From: CAIXSC01 sp046349915
GTDB taxonomy: Bacteria; Planctomycetota; Planctomycetia; Pirellulales; Pirellulaceae
DNA: 64,000 nucleotides
Assembly (NCBI GenBank): GCA_046349915.1
Contig: JAXMBL010000006.1
Location: 372,001-436,000, forward strand
Reading direction: 5' to 3'
In this document: positions 43,461 through 51,190 of the stretch, piece by piece
Layout of the letters: every line of letters starts with the position of its first letter
Position numbering within the stretch: the first letter of the stretch is position 1
Notes under the pieces: generated by a model
What the model was told of the DNA's origin: nothing
Seen by the model: only the letters and a program-made list of their open reading frames with translations
Databases searched by the model: none
Program-made: the position numbers and the translations under genes

Positions 43461-44941
43461 CGTCGCCTACCGCCGCAGTCGCCTCGCCCTCCCTGCCGCT
43501 CCCCTCCCACGTGCTCGTGATCGAGGACGACGCGGACGCCTGCGCCAACCTGCGCGACATCTTGGAACTCGACGAATTCCAAGTCTCCACCGCGGGTTCG
43601 ATCGCCGAAGCGCTGGACCGCATGTCGCACGATCCGGTCGAGATGATCATTCTGGATCGACGATTGCCCGATGGATCGGCCGAGGAGGCCATGCCGCGAC
43701 TCAAGGCGAAGGCGCCCGACGCGGCCATCATCATCATCACGGGCTACGCCGATCTGGATGGCGTGATTACGGCTCTCCGCGAGGGGGCCGACGATTACTT
43801 GCTCAAGCCCGTCAATCCCGATTTGCTGCGAAATACCCTCGAGCGCATTCGCGAACGGCAACATCTGGCCGAAGAGAAACGCCGCTCCGAAAACGCCTTC
43901 CGCGCCTTGGTCGAAGCGGCGGGGTGCATGATCGTCATCGTGCGACCCGATGGCGCCATCGCCTACTTCAATTCGTTTTCCGAGGAGTTGACTGGCTATC
44001 GAGCCGCCGACGTCCTGGGACGCGACTTTTTCGAGCGGTTTTCGCCAGCCGCCGACCGCTCGCGCATCCAGCGAGTATTCTCTTGCGTCTTGGAAGGGGG
44101 AGTGCTCCGCAACTATCAGACGCCGCTACTCCGTCGCGACGGCTCGCAGGCACTCCTGCTCTGGAACGCTCGGCGACTCGACGATTACTCCGCCGAGCCA
44201 GTGTTGCTAGCCGTTGGGCAAGACATTACCACTCTGAAAGAGGCGCAAGATCGAGCCTTGCATGCGGAGCGTTTGGCGGCCATTGGCCAAATGGTCGCGG
44301 GTCTTGCACACGAGAGCCGCAACGCTCTGCAGCGAAGCCAGGCCTGCTTGGAAATGCTGGAACTGGAGATCGGCGACAACCCCAGCGCTCGCGACTTGTT
44401 GGGGCGAATCCAACGAGCACAGGACCAGCTGCACAAGTTGTTTGATGAAGTTCGGGGATACGTGGCCCCGATTCAATTGGATCGTAGCGAATGCCAATTG
44501 TCGGAAGCGTGGCGCGAAGCCTGGGAGCTATTGTTCAATCAGCGTCGTGGCCGCGACGCACAACTGCGCGAGCTCCCGCACACCGTCGACCTGCATTGCG
44601 ACATCGACCGCTTCCGGATTGTGCAAGTGTTCCGCAATCTGCTCGAAAACTCGTTGGCGGCCTGCCATGACCCGGCCTTGATCGAAATCGCCTGCAGCAA
44701 ATCGCAACTACATGGCAGGGAAGCACTTCGAATATCAGTTCGAGATAATGGCCCCGGCCTGACCGCCGAACAAAGGGCGCGTCTTTTCGAACCATTTTAC
44801 ACGACCAAGACCCAAGGAACGGGTCTTGGTATGCCGATTGCTATGAGGATTGTCGCCGCGCATGAAGGGGATCTCGTCGTCGGCGATCATGGTCCCCCTG
44901 GCGCTGAACTCATCGTTACCTTGCCGCGCCACAAGCCATGA
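43457..44941 (+). CDS. REC-PAS-histidine kinase
   Basis: 494 residues. Order: receiver (VLVIEDDADACANLRDILEL, acceptor D67 in LILDRRLPDGS, KPVNPDLLR), a PAS domain about 140-260 (LVEAAGCMIVIVRPDGAIAY, FNSFSEELTGYRAADVLGRD), then kinase with H-box MVAGLAHESRNALQRS (H285), N-box VFRNLLENSLAACHD, G1 DNGPGLTAEQ, FEPFYTTKTQG and G2 GTGLGMPIAMRIV. No membrane helices. The N-terminal receiver makes it able to be regulated by an upstream kinase. Its ATG overlaps the preceding stop and its own stop overlaps the next ATG (ATGA at both ends), so the set is translationally coupled. Confidence 0.9.
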   Translation: MTSPTAAVASPSLPLPSHVLVIEDDADACANLRDILELDEFQVSTAGSIAEALDRMSHDPVEMIILDRRLPDGSAEEAMPRLKAKAPDAAIIIITGYADLDGVITALREGADDYLLKPVNPDLLRNTLERIRERQHLAEEKRRSENAFRALVEAAGCMIVIVRPDGAIAYFNSFSEELTGYRAADVLGRDFFERFSPAADRSRIQRVFSCVLEGGVLRNYQTPLLRRDGSQALLLWNARRLDDYSAEPVLLAVGQDITTLKEAQDRALHAERLAAIGQMVAGLAHESRNALQRSQACLEMLELEIGDNPSARDLLGRIQRAQDQLHKLFDEVRGYVAPIQLDRSECQLSEAWREAWELLFNQRRGRDAQLRELPHTVDLHCDIDRFRIVQVFRNLLENSLAACHDPALIEIACSKSQLHGREALRISVRDNGPGLTAEQRARLFEPFYTTKTQGTGLGMPIAMRIVAAHEGDLVVGDHGPPGAELIVTLPRHKP

Positions 44942-45534
44942 CCAAGTCCCTGCGAATCGCCGTCGCCGACGATGAACTCGATATGCGCGACTATTTCCAG
45001 CGCATTCTCCCTCGCTTAGGACACCAAGTCGTCGCCGTCGCGGAAAACGGTCTTCAATTGGTCGAAAACTGCGCGGCTCAGTTGCCGGATATCGTCATCA
45101 CCGACATCAAGATGCCGGACATGGACGGTATTGAAGCCGCCTCGGCCATCTTCCAGGCCCGCGCTACCCCCGTCATCTTGGTTTCCGCCTTTCATGACCC
45201 GGAACTCATCACCCGAGCCGAACAAGATCACGTACTCGCCTACCTTGTCAAACCGATCAAGCTGGCCGATCTGGAAACGGCCATCGCCTTGACGATGAGG
45301 CGATTCGAACAGTTCGAGTCCCTGCGGCGCGAAGCGACCGACTTGCGGCAGGCGTTGGAAGATCGCAAGGTGATTGAACGAGCCAAGGGGATTCTCATGA
45401 AGAAAGCCGCCCTAGATGAAAGCGAGGCCTTTCGTCGCTTGCAGAAGATCTCCAGCGAGAAAAACATGAAGCTGGTCGAAATCGCCCAGACGATTTTGCT
45501 GTCCGAGGAAGTGCTCCGTGGGAAGGGATCGTGA
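44938..45534 (+). CDS. REC-ANTAR response regulator (RNA-binding antiterminator)
   Basis: 198 residues. N-terminal receiver (LRIAVADDELDMRDYFQRIL, acceptor D56 in ITDIKMPDMDGIE, VSAFHDPEL, YLVKPIKLADLE), a coiled linker, and a C-terminal ANTAR domain (LEDRKVIERAKGILMKKAAL, DESEAFRRLQKISSEKNMKL, VEIAQTILLSEEVL). ANTAR proteins bind paired hairpins in nascent RNA and prevent terminator formation. This is the only output domain encoded in the signalling set, so the relay probably ends in post-initiation control. The hypA gene begins 116 bases downstream and is an obvious candidate target. Confidence 0.92.
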   Translation: MTKSLRIAVADDELDMRDYFQRILPRLGHQVVAVAENGLQLVENCAAQLPDIVITDIKMPDMDGIEAASAIFQARATPVILVSAFHDPELITRAEQDHVLAYLVKPIKLADLETAIALTMRRFEQFESLRREATDLRQALEDRKVIERAKGILMKKAALDESEAFRRLQKISSEKNMKLVEIAQTILLSEEVLRGKGS

Positions 45535-45543
45535 GCGATCTAG

Positions 45544-45573
45544 ACGCGCGCACTTAGCACACCAAGCGCGCGT
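45544..45573. repeat. Inverted repeat between the ANTAR gene and hypA
   Basis: ACGCGCGC (45544-45551) and GCGCGCGT (45566-45573) form a perfect 8-bp stem with a 14-base loop just after the ANTAR stop codon. No T-run follows, so it is not a standard terminator. It lies in what would be the hypA leader. Confidence 0.6.
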
Positions 45574-45650
45574 ATACGCACGAAAATAATGAGCAACTTC
45601 CCTGCGGCGGGAGGAAATCGTTGGTCGCCTAGAACACCATTTGGCTCCCC

Positions 45651-46085
45651 ATGCATGAAGCGTCGTTAGTCGAAAGCCTGCTCAACCAAGTGGTAGACCT
45701 TGCCGCGAGCCACTTGGCGTCCGAGGACTTCGCCGATTCCGCGCTAACTCGCTCGCAGCTGACTCGAGCGCCGCTGAATCGAGCGGCAGGGGCTCGCCAA
45801 ATCACGCGAATCGAGCTCGAAATCGGACCGCTATCCGGCGTCGAACCCGAACTTATGGCGTTGGCGTTTCAGCGATTGGCGGGCGAAGCGGGTTTGAGCA
45901 ACGCCCGGCTTGAGATCGTCCATGTACCTCTGACAATACAGTGCGACGATTGCCAGCGAGTGACGGAGACGGAGCAGGTTTCCTTTGGCTGCGACGGTTG
46001 TGGTTCGCGGCGAGTGACGGTTTTGCGAGGCGACAGTTGCATCCTGAAGAGCGTCGAGTTGGAGTCGGAGGACGTCGAACCATGA
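45651..46085 (+). CDS. hypA: Hydrogenase nickel-insertion protein HypA, with insertion
   Basis: 144 residues. Delivers nickel to [NiFe]-hydrogenase (or urease) together with HypB. The Ni-binding N terminus MHEASLVESLL (His2) is intact and the structural zinc site is C98/C101 (CDDC) and C114/C117 (CDGC). IELEIGPLSGVEPELMALAF matches the family core. An extra about 28 residues (about 20-48, with SQLTRAPLNRAAGARQ) interrupt the usual helix-strand junction, and DNA here is repetitive (CTGACTCGAGCGCC-like). Family members are normally 113-120 residues. Stop overlaps the hypB ATG (ATGA). Confidence 0.92.
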   Translation: MHEASLVESLLNQVVDLAASHLASEDFADSALTRSQLTRAPLNRAAGARQITRIELEIGPLSGVEPELMALAFQRLAGEAGLSNARLEIVHVPLTIQCDDCQRVTETEQVSFGCDGCGSRRVTVLRGDSCILKSVELESEDVEP

Positions 46086-46756
46086 ATCGAACGGTCATTA
46101 CAGTAGCTCGCGACGTCCTCGCGGCGACCAAGGCGGAGGCTGAGGCTTTTCGAGCCAGTCGAGCGCAAGCCGGGACTCTGGTCGTTAATCTCCTGTCATC
46201 ACCCGGCGCGGGAAAGACATCACTGCTGCAGGCGACGGCCGCGTACTGGCGAGATCGATATCGAGTCGCCGTGCTCGTGGGCGACTTGGCGACCGACCGC
46301 GACGCTCAACGCCTTGCCCCGCTGGTCGATGTAGTCCAGATGACGACCGGAGGCGCGTGTCATCTGGAGATTCCGCTCGTCAACAAGGCGTTTGCTCAGC
46401 TCCCCACCTGTCCCTGGGACTTTGTGTTTATCGAGAACGTCGGCAACCTCGTCTGCCCGGCGTCTCATGACGTGGGCGAGCATTTGCGGGTGCTGCTGTT
46501 GAGCGTGACGGAGGGGGATGACAAACCGGCCAAATATCCCAAGATGTTCCGCACCAGTCAGGCGCTGGTCGTCAGCAAACTCGATCTACTCCCGCACGTT
46601 CCTTTTTCAGTCGACGCGGCCACCGAGGACGCTCGCCGCATTCAACCCGATCTGACAGTGCTGACCGTCAGCGCACTAAAGGGAAGTGGGATCAGCGAGT
46701 GGTGTGAGTATTTGGAGGCGCAACGACGCCAGCGAGTATTGGCCGGCACGGACTGA
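46082..46756 (+). CDS. hypB: Hydrogenase nickel-incorporation GTPase HypB
   Basis: 224 residues from the ATG that overlaps the hypA stop. SIMIBI-class GTPase powering nickel transfer from HypA. Seen: P-loop LSSPGAGKTSLL (39-49), GDLATDRDAQRL (switch), the metal-binding GTPase site GACHLEIPLV (C93, H94), FIENVGNLVCPASHDVG and guanine-specificity SKLDLLPHVPF. It lacks both the N-terminal CXXCGC nickel site and a His-rich stretch found in some HypBs, so it would rely on another nickel store; the His-rich transporter at 20909-21634 is a possible supplier (speculative). Confidence 0.94.
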   Translation: MNRTVITVARDVLAATKAEAEAFRASRAQAGTLVVNLLSSPGAGKTSLLQATAAYWRDRYRVAVLVGDLATDRDAQRLAPLVDVVQMTTGGACHLEIPLVNKAFAQLPTCPWDFVFIENVGNLVCPASHDVGEHLRVLLLSVTEGDDKPAKYPKMFRTSQALVVSKLDLLPHVPFSVDAATEDARRIQPDLTVLTVSALKGSGISEWCEYLEAQRRQRVLAGTD

Positions 46757-46761
46757 ATTCG

Positions 46762-49278
46762 ATGACGATCGAAAATCACGAGGAGAATTCGGTCGCCAGC
46801 GGGAAGTGTGCGCGGCGCTGGCTCGTGACCGGATTAGTCCAGGGAGTGGGCTTTCGTCCTACGGTCGCTCGCATTGCCGCTTCGCTGGGTTGCGCCGGAT
46901 CGGTGGAGAACACGCCAGCCGGCGTCCGAATCGAGTTAACAGGCGACACGGAATTGCTAGATCAATTTCCTCAACGCCTGTTGGCGGAGCTTCCCCTGCG
47001 CGCGATCGTGGAAACAATGACCGTCGAGTCGATCGAACTCACGGGGGGGCAGGTATTCGAAATTCGCGGCGAGGGCGTTGATCCTCAGGAAAACGATGCG
47101 GCGCCCGTGTCAGCTCGAGTCCCCCCGGACGTACGCATTTGTCCCCAGTGCCTGAACGAAGCTTTGTCGAGAGACTCGCGACGCGGCGGGTACGCCTTTG
47201 TCAGTTGCGTTGACTGCGGTCCCAGGTATTCGATCATTTCCCACATGCCTTTCGAGCGTCGCGACACGTCGATGCGGCCTTTCGCGCTGTGTAGCGAGTG
47301 CCAACGTGAGTACGAAGATCCTCGGGATCGTCGGTTTCACGCTCAAACGAATGCTTGTCGAGCTTGCGGTCCTTCGCTGCAAGCGATCGCCGTGGGAGAG
47401 TTGGCCGTCGGCGATCATCCGACGAATGATCCCGTGGAGGCAGCTCGACAGACGTTGCTTAGGGGTGGGATCGTTGCTCTTCAGGGACTGGGAGGTTGGC
47501 AACTCTTGGTCGACGCCACGAACGAACGGGCCGTCGCGCGATTGCGAGACCGGAAGCGACGGCCGGCGAAGCCTCTCGCCGTTCTTGTCCCAGATCTTTC
47601 GGCCGCTGAGACGCTGGCTTATTTGACGCCAGTGATGCGAGAAAAACTATCGAGCCCCGAGGGCCCGATTGTGTTGGCGACGGGCCGTGGAGACTCCCCC
47701 CTGGCCTCCAACATTCATCCGGGGTTGGACGAGGTTGGACTGCTCCTTCCCACGACCCCTCTCCATGCTCAATTGACGGTTGGTCTCGGGCCTCTTGTCG
47801 CCACCAGCGGAAACGAGGATGGGGATCCACTAGAGTTTGACGCCACCCCTGGGACGCTGAGCCAAGTTGCCGACGTCATGGTTTCGCATGATCGAGAGAT
47901 TGTGCGCCCGGTGGACGATAGCGTGATCCGTTTCGTCGCCGACCGTCCCGCCACCGTGCGATTAGCTCGCGGACTCGCGCCGCTGCCGTTGCCGTTACCG
48001 CTGTCATTACCGCGTAGCGATCTCAGCGAGCCCCGATATTTTGGTGGGCTTGGTGAGCCTGGAGAAGGCGGAGGGATCATCGCGTTGGGCGGTCATCAAA
48101 AAGCAGCATTCGCCTTACATAACAGCTCGCAGGCGGTGTTGGGGCCCTACATCGGCGACCTGGACCACGAGACGACTCGACAACGGTATCTCGACCAGCT
48201 GCGTGGATTTGTCGATCTCTACGGGATTCGCACTCGAGTGATCGTCCACGATGCTCACCCCGACTACTTCACCACGCGTCTGGCGTCTGATTGGCGATCC
48301 TGGCTGAGTGAAAAGCAGATTGCGAAAGATGGCGAGATTCGACTCGTCGCGGTACAGCACCATCACGCTCATGTCGTGGCGTCGATGGTGGAGCATCGTT
48401 TGCTGGATCAGCGAGTGCTTGGTTTCGCCTGGGATGGAACGGGCTGGGGGCCTGAGGGAACGATCTGGGGAGGCGAGTTGCTGGTGGTCGATCGTCGGAG
48501 GTGGCATCGAGTGGCGCGGCTACGTCCCTTCGCACTGGTGGGCGGAGAGTTGGCGGTTCGTCAACCGTGGCGAGTGGCTTTGGCGGTGGCGGCCGAGGCG
48601 TTGGGGGATATGGAAGCCGCGTTGAGACTGCTTGGAGAAATTGAACATTCGCTCGGGGAGCAAGGTCTTAGAGTGGCGTCGTTGTTGGCCAGCAACACGG
48701 CTTGTATGCCAACTTCCAGTATGGGGCGTCTCTTCGACGCCGTCGCAACGCTGATTTTGCCCAGGGAGTGGACGCAAGGGGGAAACGCGGCGTTCGAGGG
48801 GCAATTGGCCATGAGGCTGGAGTCCGCGTGCGCCGATTACTCGCGCAAAGCGAGAAAGTCGCGGAAGTCAGTCAACGAAGCCATCGCGCAAGGGGCGCAG
48901 TGGATGGATATGAAGCTCGCAGGCGACGGGCTCGCAGGCGCTGGGCTCGGTGATGGGCTCCGGGAATGGGATTGGCGGCCGCTGGTGCGGGGCTTGATAG
49001 AGCATCGACGGCGAGGCGTCGAACCTGGAGAACTGGCGACGTTGTTTCACGAGGTGTTGACGTACGCGGTTGAGCAAGCCGCGGGTGAATATTCACAACT
49101 GCCTATCGTGTTGGGAGGCGGTGTATTCCAAAACAAAGCCTTGGTGGAACGCATCGCCGCCCGCTTCCAGCTGCATGGCCGCTGGGTTGGTTTGCCAGGC
49201 ATCATCCCCCCGAACGACGGCGGGTTGGCCGCGGGTCAATTGGCGATCGCCAGCGACGTGGATCTAGCGAGCGACTGA
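46762..49278 (+). CDS. hypF: Carbamoyltransferase HypF
   Basis: 838 residues. Makes the thiocarbamate on HypE from carbamoyl phosphate, the precursor of the cyanide ligands of [NiFe]-hydrogenase. Domains in order: acylphosphatase (LVQGVGFRPTVARIAASLGC), zinc-finger pair (CPQC, CVDCGPRYSI, CSEC, NACRACGPSL), YrdC-like (GGIVALQGLGGWQLLVDATN, RKRRPAKPLAVLV, LLLPTTPLHAQL, RPVDDSVIRFV) and Kae1-like (IALGGHQKAAFAL, YIGDLDHETTRQRY, VAVQHHHAHVVAS, GFAWDGTGWGPEGTIWGGEL, LGGGVFQNKALVERI). Two low-complexity insertions are visible, PLPLPLPLSLPR and a Gly/Asp/Leu run LAGDGLAGAGLGDGL. Five bases after hypB, so one operon. hypC, hypD and hypE do not follow. Confidence 0.94.
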   Translation: MTIENHEENSVASGKCARRWLVTGLVQGVGFRPTVARIAASLGCAGSVENTPAGVRIELTGDTELLDQFPQRLLAELPLRAIVETMTVESIELTGGQVFEIRGEGVDPQENDAAPVSARVPPDVRICPQCLNEALSRDSRRGGYAFVSCVDCGPRYSIISHMPFERRDTSMRPFALCSECQREYEDPRDRRFHAQTNACRACGPSLQAIAVGELAVGDHPTNDPVEAARQTLLRGGIVALQGLGGWQLLVDATNERAVARLRDRKRRPAKPLAVLVPDLSAAETLAYLTPVMREKLSSPEGPIVLATGRGDSPLASNIHPGLDEVGLLLPTTPLHAQLTVGLGPLVATSGNEDGDPLEFDATPGTLSQVADVMVSHDREIVRPVDDSVIRFVADRPATVRLARGLAPLPLPLPLSLPRSDLSEPRYFGGLGEPGEGGGIIALGGHQKAAFALHNSSQAVLGPYIGDLDHETTRQRYLDQLRGFVDLYGIRTRVIVHDAHPDYFTTRLASDWRSWLSEKQIAKDGEIRLVAVQHHHAHVVASMVEHRLLDQRVLGFAWDGTGWGPEGTIWGGELLVVDRRRWHRVARLRPFALVGGELAVRQPWRVALAVAAEALGDMEAALRLLGEIEHSLGEQGLRVASLLASNTACMPTSSMGRLFDAVATLILPREWTQGGNAAFEGQLAMRLESACADYSRKARKSRKSVNEAIAQGAQWMDMKLAGDGLAGAGLGDGLREWDWRPLVRGLIEHRRRGVEPGELATLFHEVLTYAVEQAAGEYSQLPIVLGGGVFQNKALVERIAARFQLHGRWVGLPGIIPPNDGGLAAGQLAIASDVDLASD

Positions 49279-49445
49279 AGGACATCTATAATCGAACCCC
49301 CGTAGCCAAGTGTGCAAGTCATCCCTTTTTCCATCCCCCCACCCTCCCCGCCTTTCCTCCGCTTCCTTTTTTCCTTCATCCTTCATCCTTCTTCCTTTCA
49401 CCTTCTTCCTTTCACTCTTCACCCTTCAAACTTCACTCTTCAACC
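49279..49445 (+). other. Pyrimidine-rich leader before glcD
   Basis: From about 49320 to 49445 the plus strand is almost wholly C and T, with repeated CTTCATCCTTC, TTCCTTTCACC and CTTCACTCTTC units, running up to the ATG at 49446. There is no purine-rich Shine-Dalgarno before that start. If transcribed, it gives an unstructured C/U-rich 5' leader. Confidence 0.75.
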
Positions 49446-50885
49446 ATGGTTTCGTCCGTTGCGACTCGCTTGACCGATCAACTCCGCGCGATTGTCGGCG
49501 CCGACGGAGTGCTGTCGAACCACGCTGACTTAGTGGTCTATGAGTGTGACGGATTTGTGATCGAGAAGAACTGTCCCGATATCGTGGTATTCCCGCGGAC
49601 CACCGCGCACGTGGCGGCGATCGTGCGAGCTTGCAACGAAGCGGGCGTTCCCTTCTTGCCTCGAGGCGCGGGCACGAGTCTCGCGGGTGGTTGCTTGCCG
49701 ATTGGCGGCGGTGTGATGATCGTTCTAACTCGCATGCGCGAGATCGAAGAGATCAACCTGCGCGACCGCTACGCCATTGTGCAGGCGGGGGTGGTGAATG
49801 TCTGGCTGACCAATGCGTTGAAGGGGGCCGGTTTCCACTATGCCCCCGATCCCTCGAGCCAAGGGGCGTGTACGATCGGAGGCAATGTCGCGACCAACTC
49901 GGGAGGTCCGCACACTCTGAAGTATGGCGTCACCGTCAATCATGTCCTTGGCGTGGAGGCGGTGCTGGCCGATGGGCGAATCGCACAGTTCGGCGGTCCC
50001 GCCGAGGATTCTTCAGGATTGGATTTGGTGGGCGCCATTGTAGGCAGCGAAGGAACCTTGGCGGTGGTGACTCGCGTCTGGGTCCGACTCACTCGCAATC
50101 CGCAGGGTTACCGCACCTTGCTAGGCGTGTTCGATTCGGTCGACGACGCCACTCAAGCGATCAGTCGCATCATTGGCGCGGGAATCGTGCCCGCGGCGTT
50201 GGAGATGATGGACCAAGGGATCTTGGAGGCGATTGAAGCGGCGTTCCAATTTGGCTTTCCTCTCGATGCTCAAGCGATTCTGTTGATCGAAGTCGATGGA
50301 CTGGAAGCGGGGCTGGATCAGCAACGAGACCAGATTACGGAGTTGTGCCAGGCGAGCGGCGCTCGGGAAGTGCGGCTGGCGAAGGACAACAAAGAGCGAT
50401 TGAAACTCTGGAAGTGTCGCAAGCAAGCATTCGGCGCCATCGGCCGACTGAGTCCCAGCTATTGCACTCAGGATGGCGTCGTCCCTCGCACTCGCCTGCC
50501 CGAAATCCTGCGGCGAATCATTGACATTGGCTCGCGATATGGGCTGCGTATTGTCAACGTGTTCCATGCTGGCGATGGCAATATTCATCCCATCCTGCTG
50601 TTCGACGAACGCGACCCAGAACAAACTCGCAAAGTCCTGGAGGCGAGCGGCGAGATTCTCGACGCCTGCCTCGAGCTGGGCGGCAGTGTCACGGGCGAAC
50701 ATGGGATCGGCGTCGAGAAGATTGCCTTTATGAGCAAGATGTTTACTCCCGACGATCTGCTGGCCATGCGTCACTTGCGTGAGGCATTCAATCCCACGAA
50801 TCGGTTGAGTCCAGACAAGCTATTGCCCACAGCCGCCGGTTGTGGCGTCGAAGCGAAGGCGCCGAAGCGTCGAGCAGCACTGTAG
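49446..50885 (+). CDS. glcD: Glycolate oxidase FAD subunit GlcD
   Basis: 479 residues, FAD-binding type 4 (VAO) fold. Oxidises glycolate (or D-lactate) to glyoxylate with GlcE and GlcF, feeding the respiratory chain. Seen: YECDGFVIEKNCPDIVVFP, LPRGAGTSLAGGCLPIGGGV (FAD pyrophosphate loop), APDPSSQGACTIGGNVATNS, GGPHTLKYGVTVNHVLGVEA, LVGAIVGSEGTLAVVTR and the C-terminal VNVFHAGDGNIHPILLFD with GEHGIGVEK. The context, glcD-glcE-glcF in order, supports glycolate oxidase over D-lactate dehydrogenase. The start codon follows the pyrimidine tract without a Shine-Dalgarno. Confidence 0.93.
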   Translation: MVSSVATRLTDQLRAIVGADGVLSNHADLVVYECDGFVIEKNCPDIVVFPRTTAHVAAIVRACNEAGVPFLPRGAGTSLAGGCLPIGGGVMIVLTRMREIEEINLRDRYAIVQAGVVNVWLTNALKGAGFHYAPDPSSQGACTIGGNVATNSGGPHTLKYGVTVNHVLGVEAVLADGRIAQFGGPAEDSSGLDLVGAIVGSEGTLAVVTRVWVRLTRNPQGYRTLLGVFDSVDDATQAISRIIGAGIVPAALEMMDQGILEAIEAAFQFGFPLDAQAILLIEVDGLEAGLDQQRDQITELCQASGAREVRLAKDNKERLKLWKCRKQAFGAIGRLSPSYCTQDGVVPRTRLPEILRRIIDIGSRYGLRIVNVFHAGDGNIHPILLFDERDPEQTRKVLEASGEILDACLELGGSVTGEHGIGVEKIAFMSKMFTPDDLLAMRHLREAFNPTNRLSPDKLLPTAAGCGVEAKAPKRRAAL

Positions 50886-50935
50886 GCGAAGGGAGAGGAT
50901 TGCCAACATGGGGAAATGGTCGCTCGGCTCGAAGC

Positions 50936-51138
50936 GTACGACGGACTTCCAGTCCGTCGCGCATCACGTTGTACGACGGATTTCCAGTCCGTCGCCAGAA
51001 CCAGGCACGAGCGAACCTGGCACAAGCGACACGCCGCGAAAACCAGATCGACGGACTGGAAGTCCGTCGTACAGGGCGGATCGATGGACTGGAAGTCCGT
51101 CGTACAGGGCGGATCGATGGACTGGAAGTCCGTCGTAC
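50936..51138. repeat. Palindrome family A cluster, five copies
   Basis: Between glcD and glcE. Two copies in reverse orientation (50936-50960, 50971-50996) and three in forward orientation (51047, 51080 and 51113, each 26 bases) spaced exactly 33 bases apart with the same AGGGCGG spacer. All five have the GGACTGGAAGTCC-type core rather than the CTAG core. The transcript linking glcD to glcE could form several stable hairpins here. Confidence 0.92.
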
Positions 51139-51190
51139 AACGGAACCTGATCGACTCCCGCTGAGTTTCTCTTTTTGAAAAGAACTTGTT

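Noticed and set aside
45599..45612. Hexaloop hairpin as a definite ANTAR target
   Set aside because: Stem is only 4-5 bp, the loop starts with T, and a second paired hairpin with the same features was not found; kept only as a low-interest hypothesis.
51047..51138. Regularly spaced 26-base repeats resembling a CRISPR array
   Set aside because: Spacers are 7 bases and identical, and the same repeat is scattered singly through the window; no cas genes.
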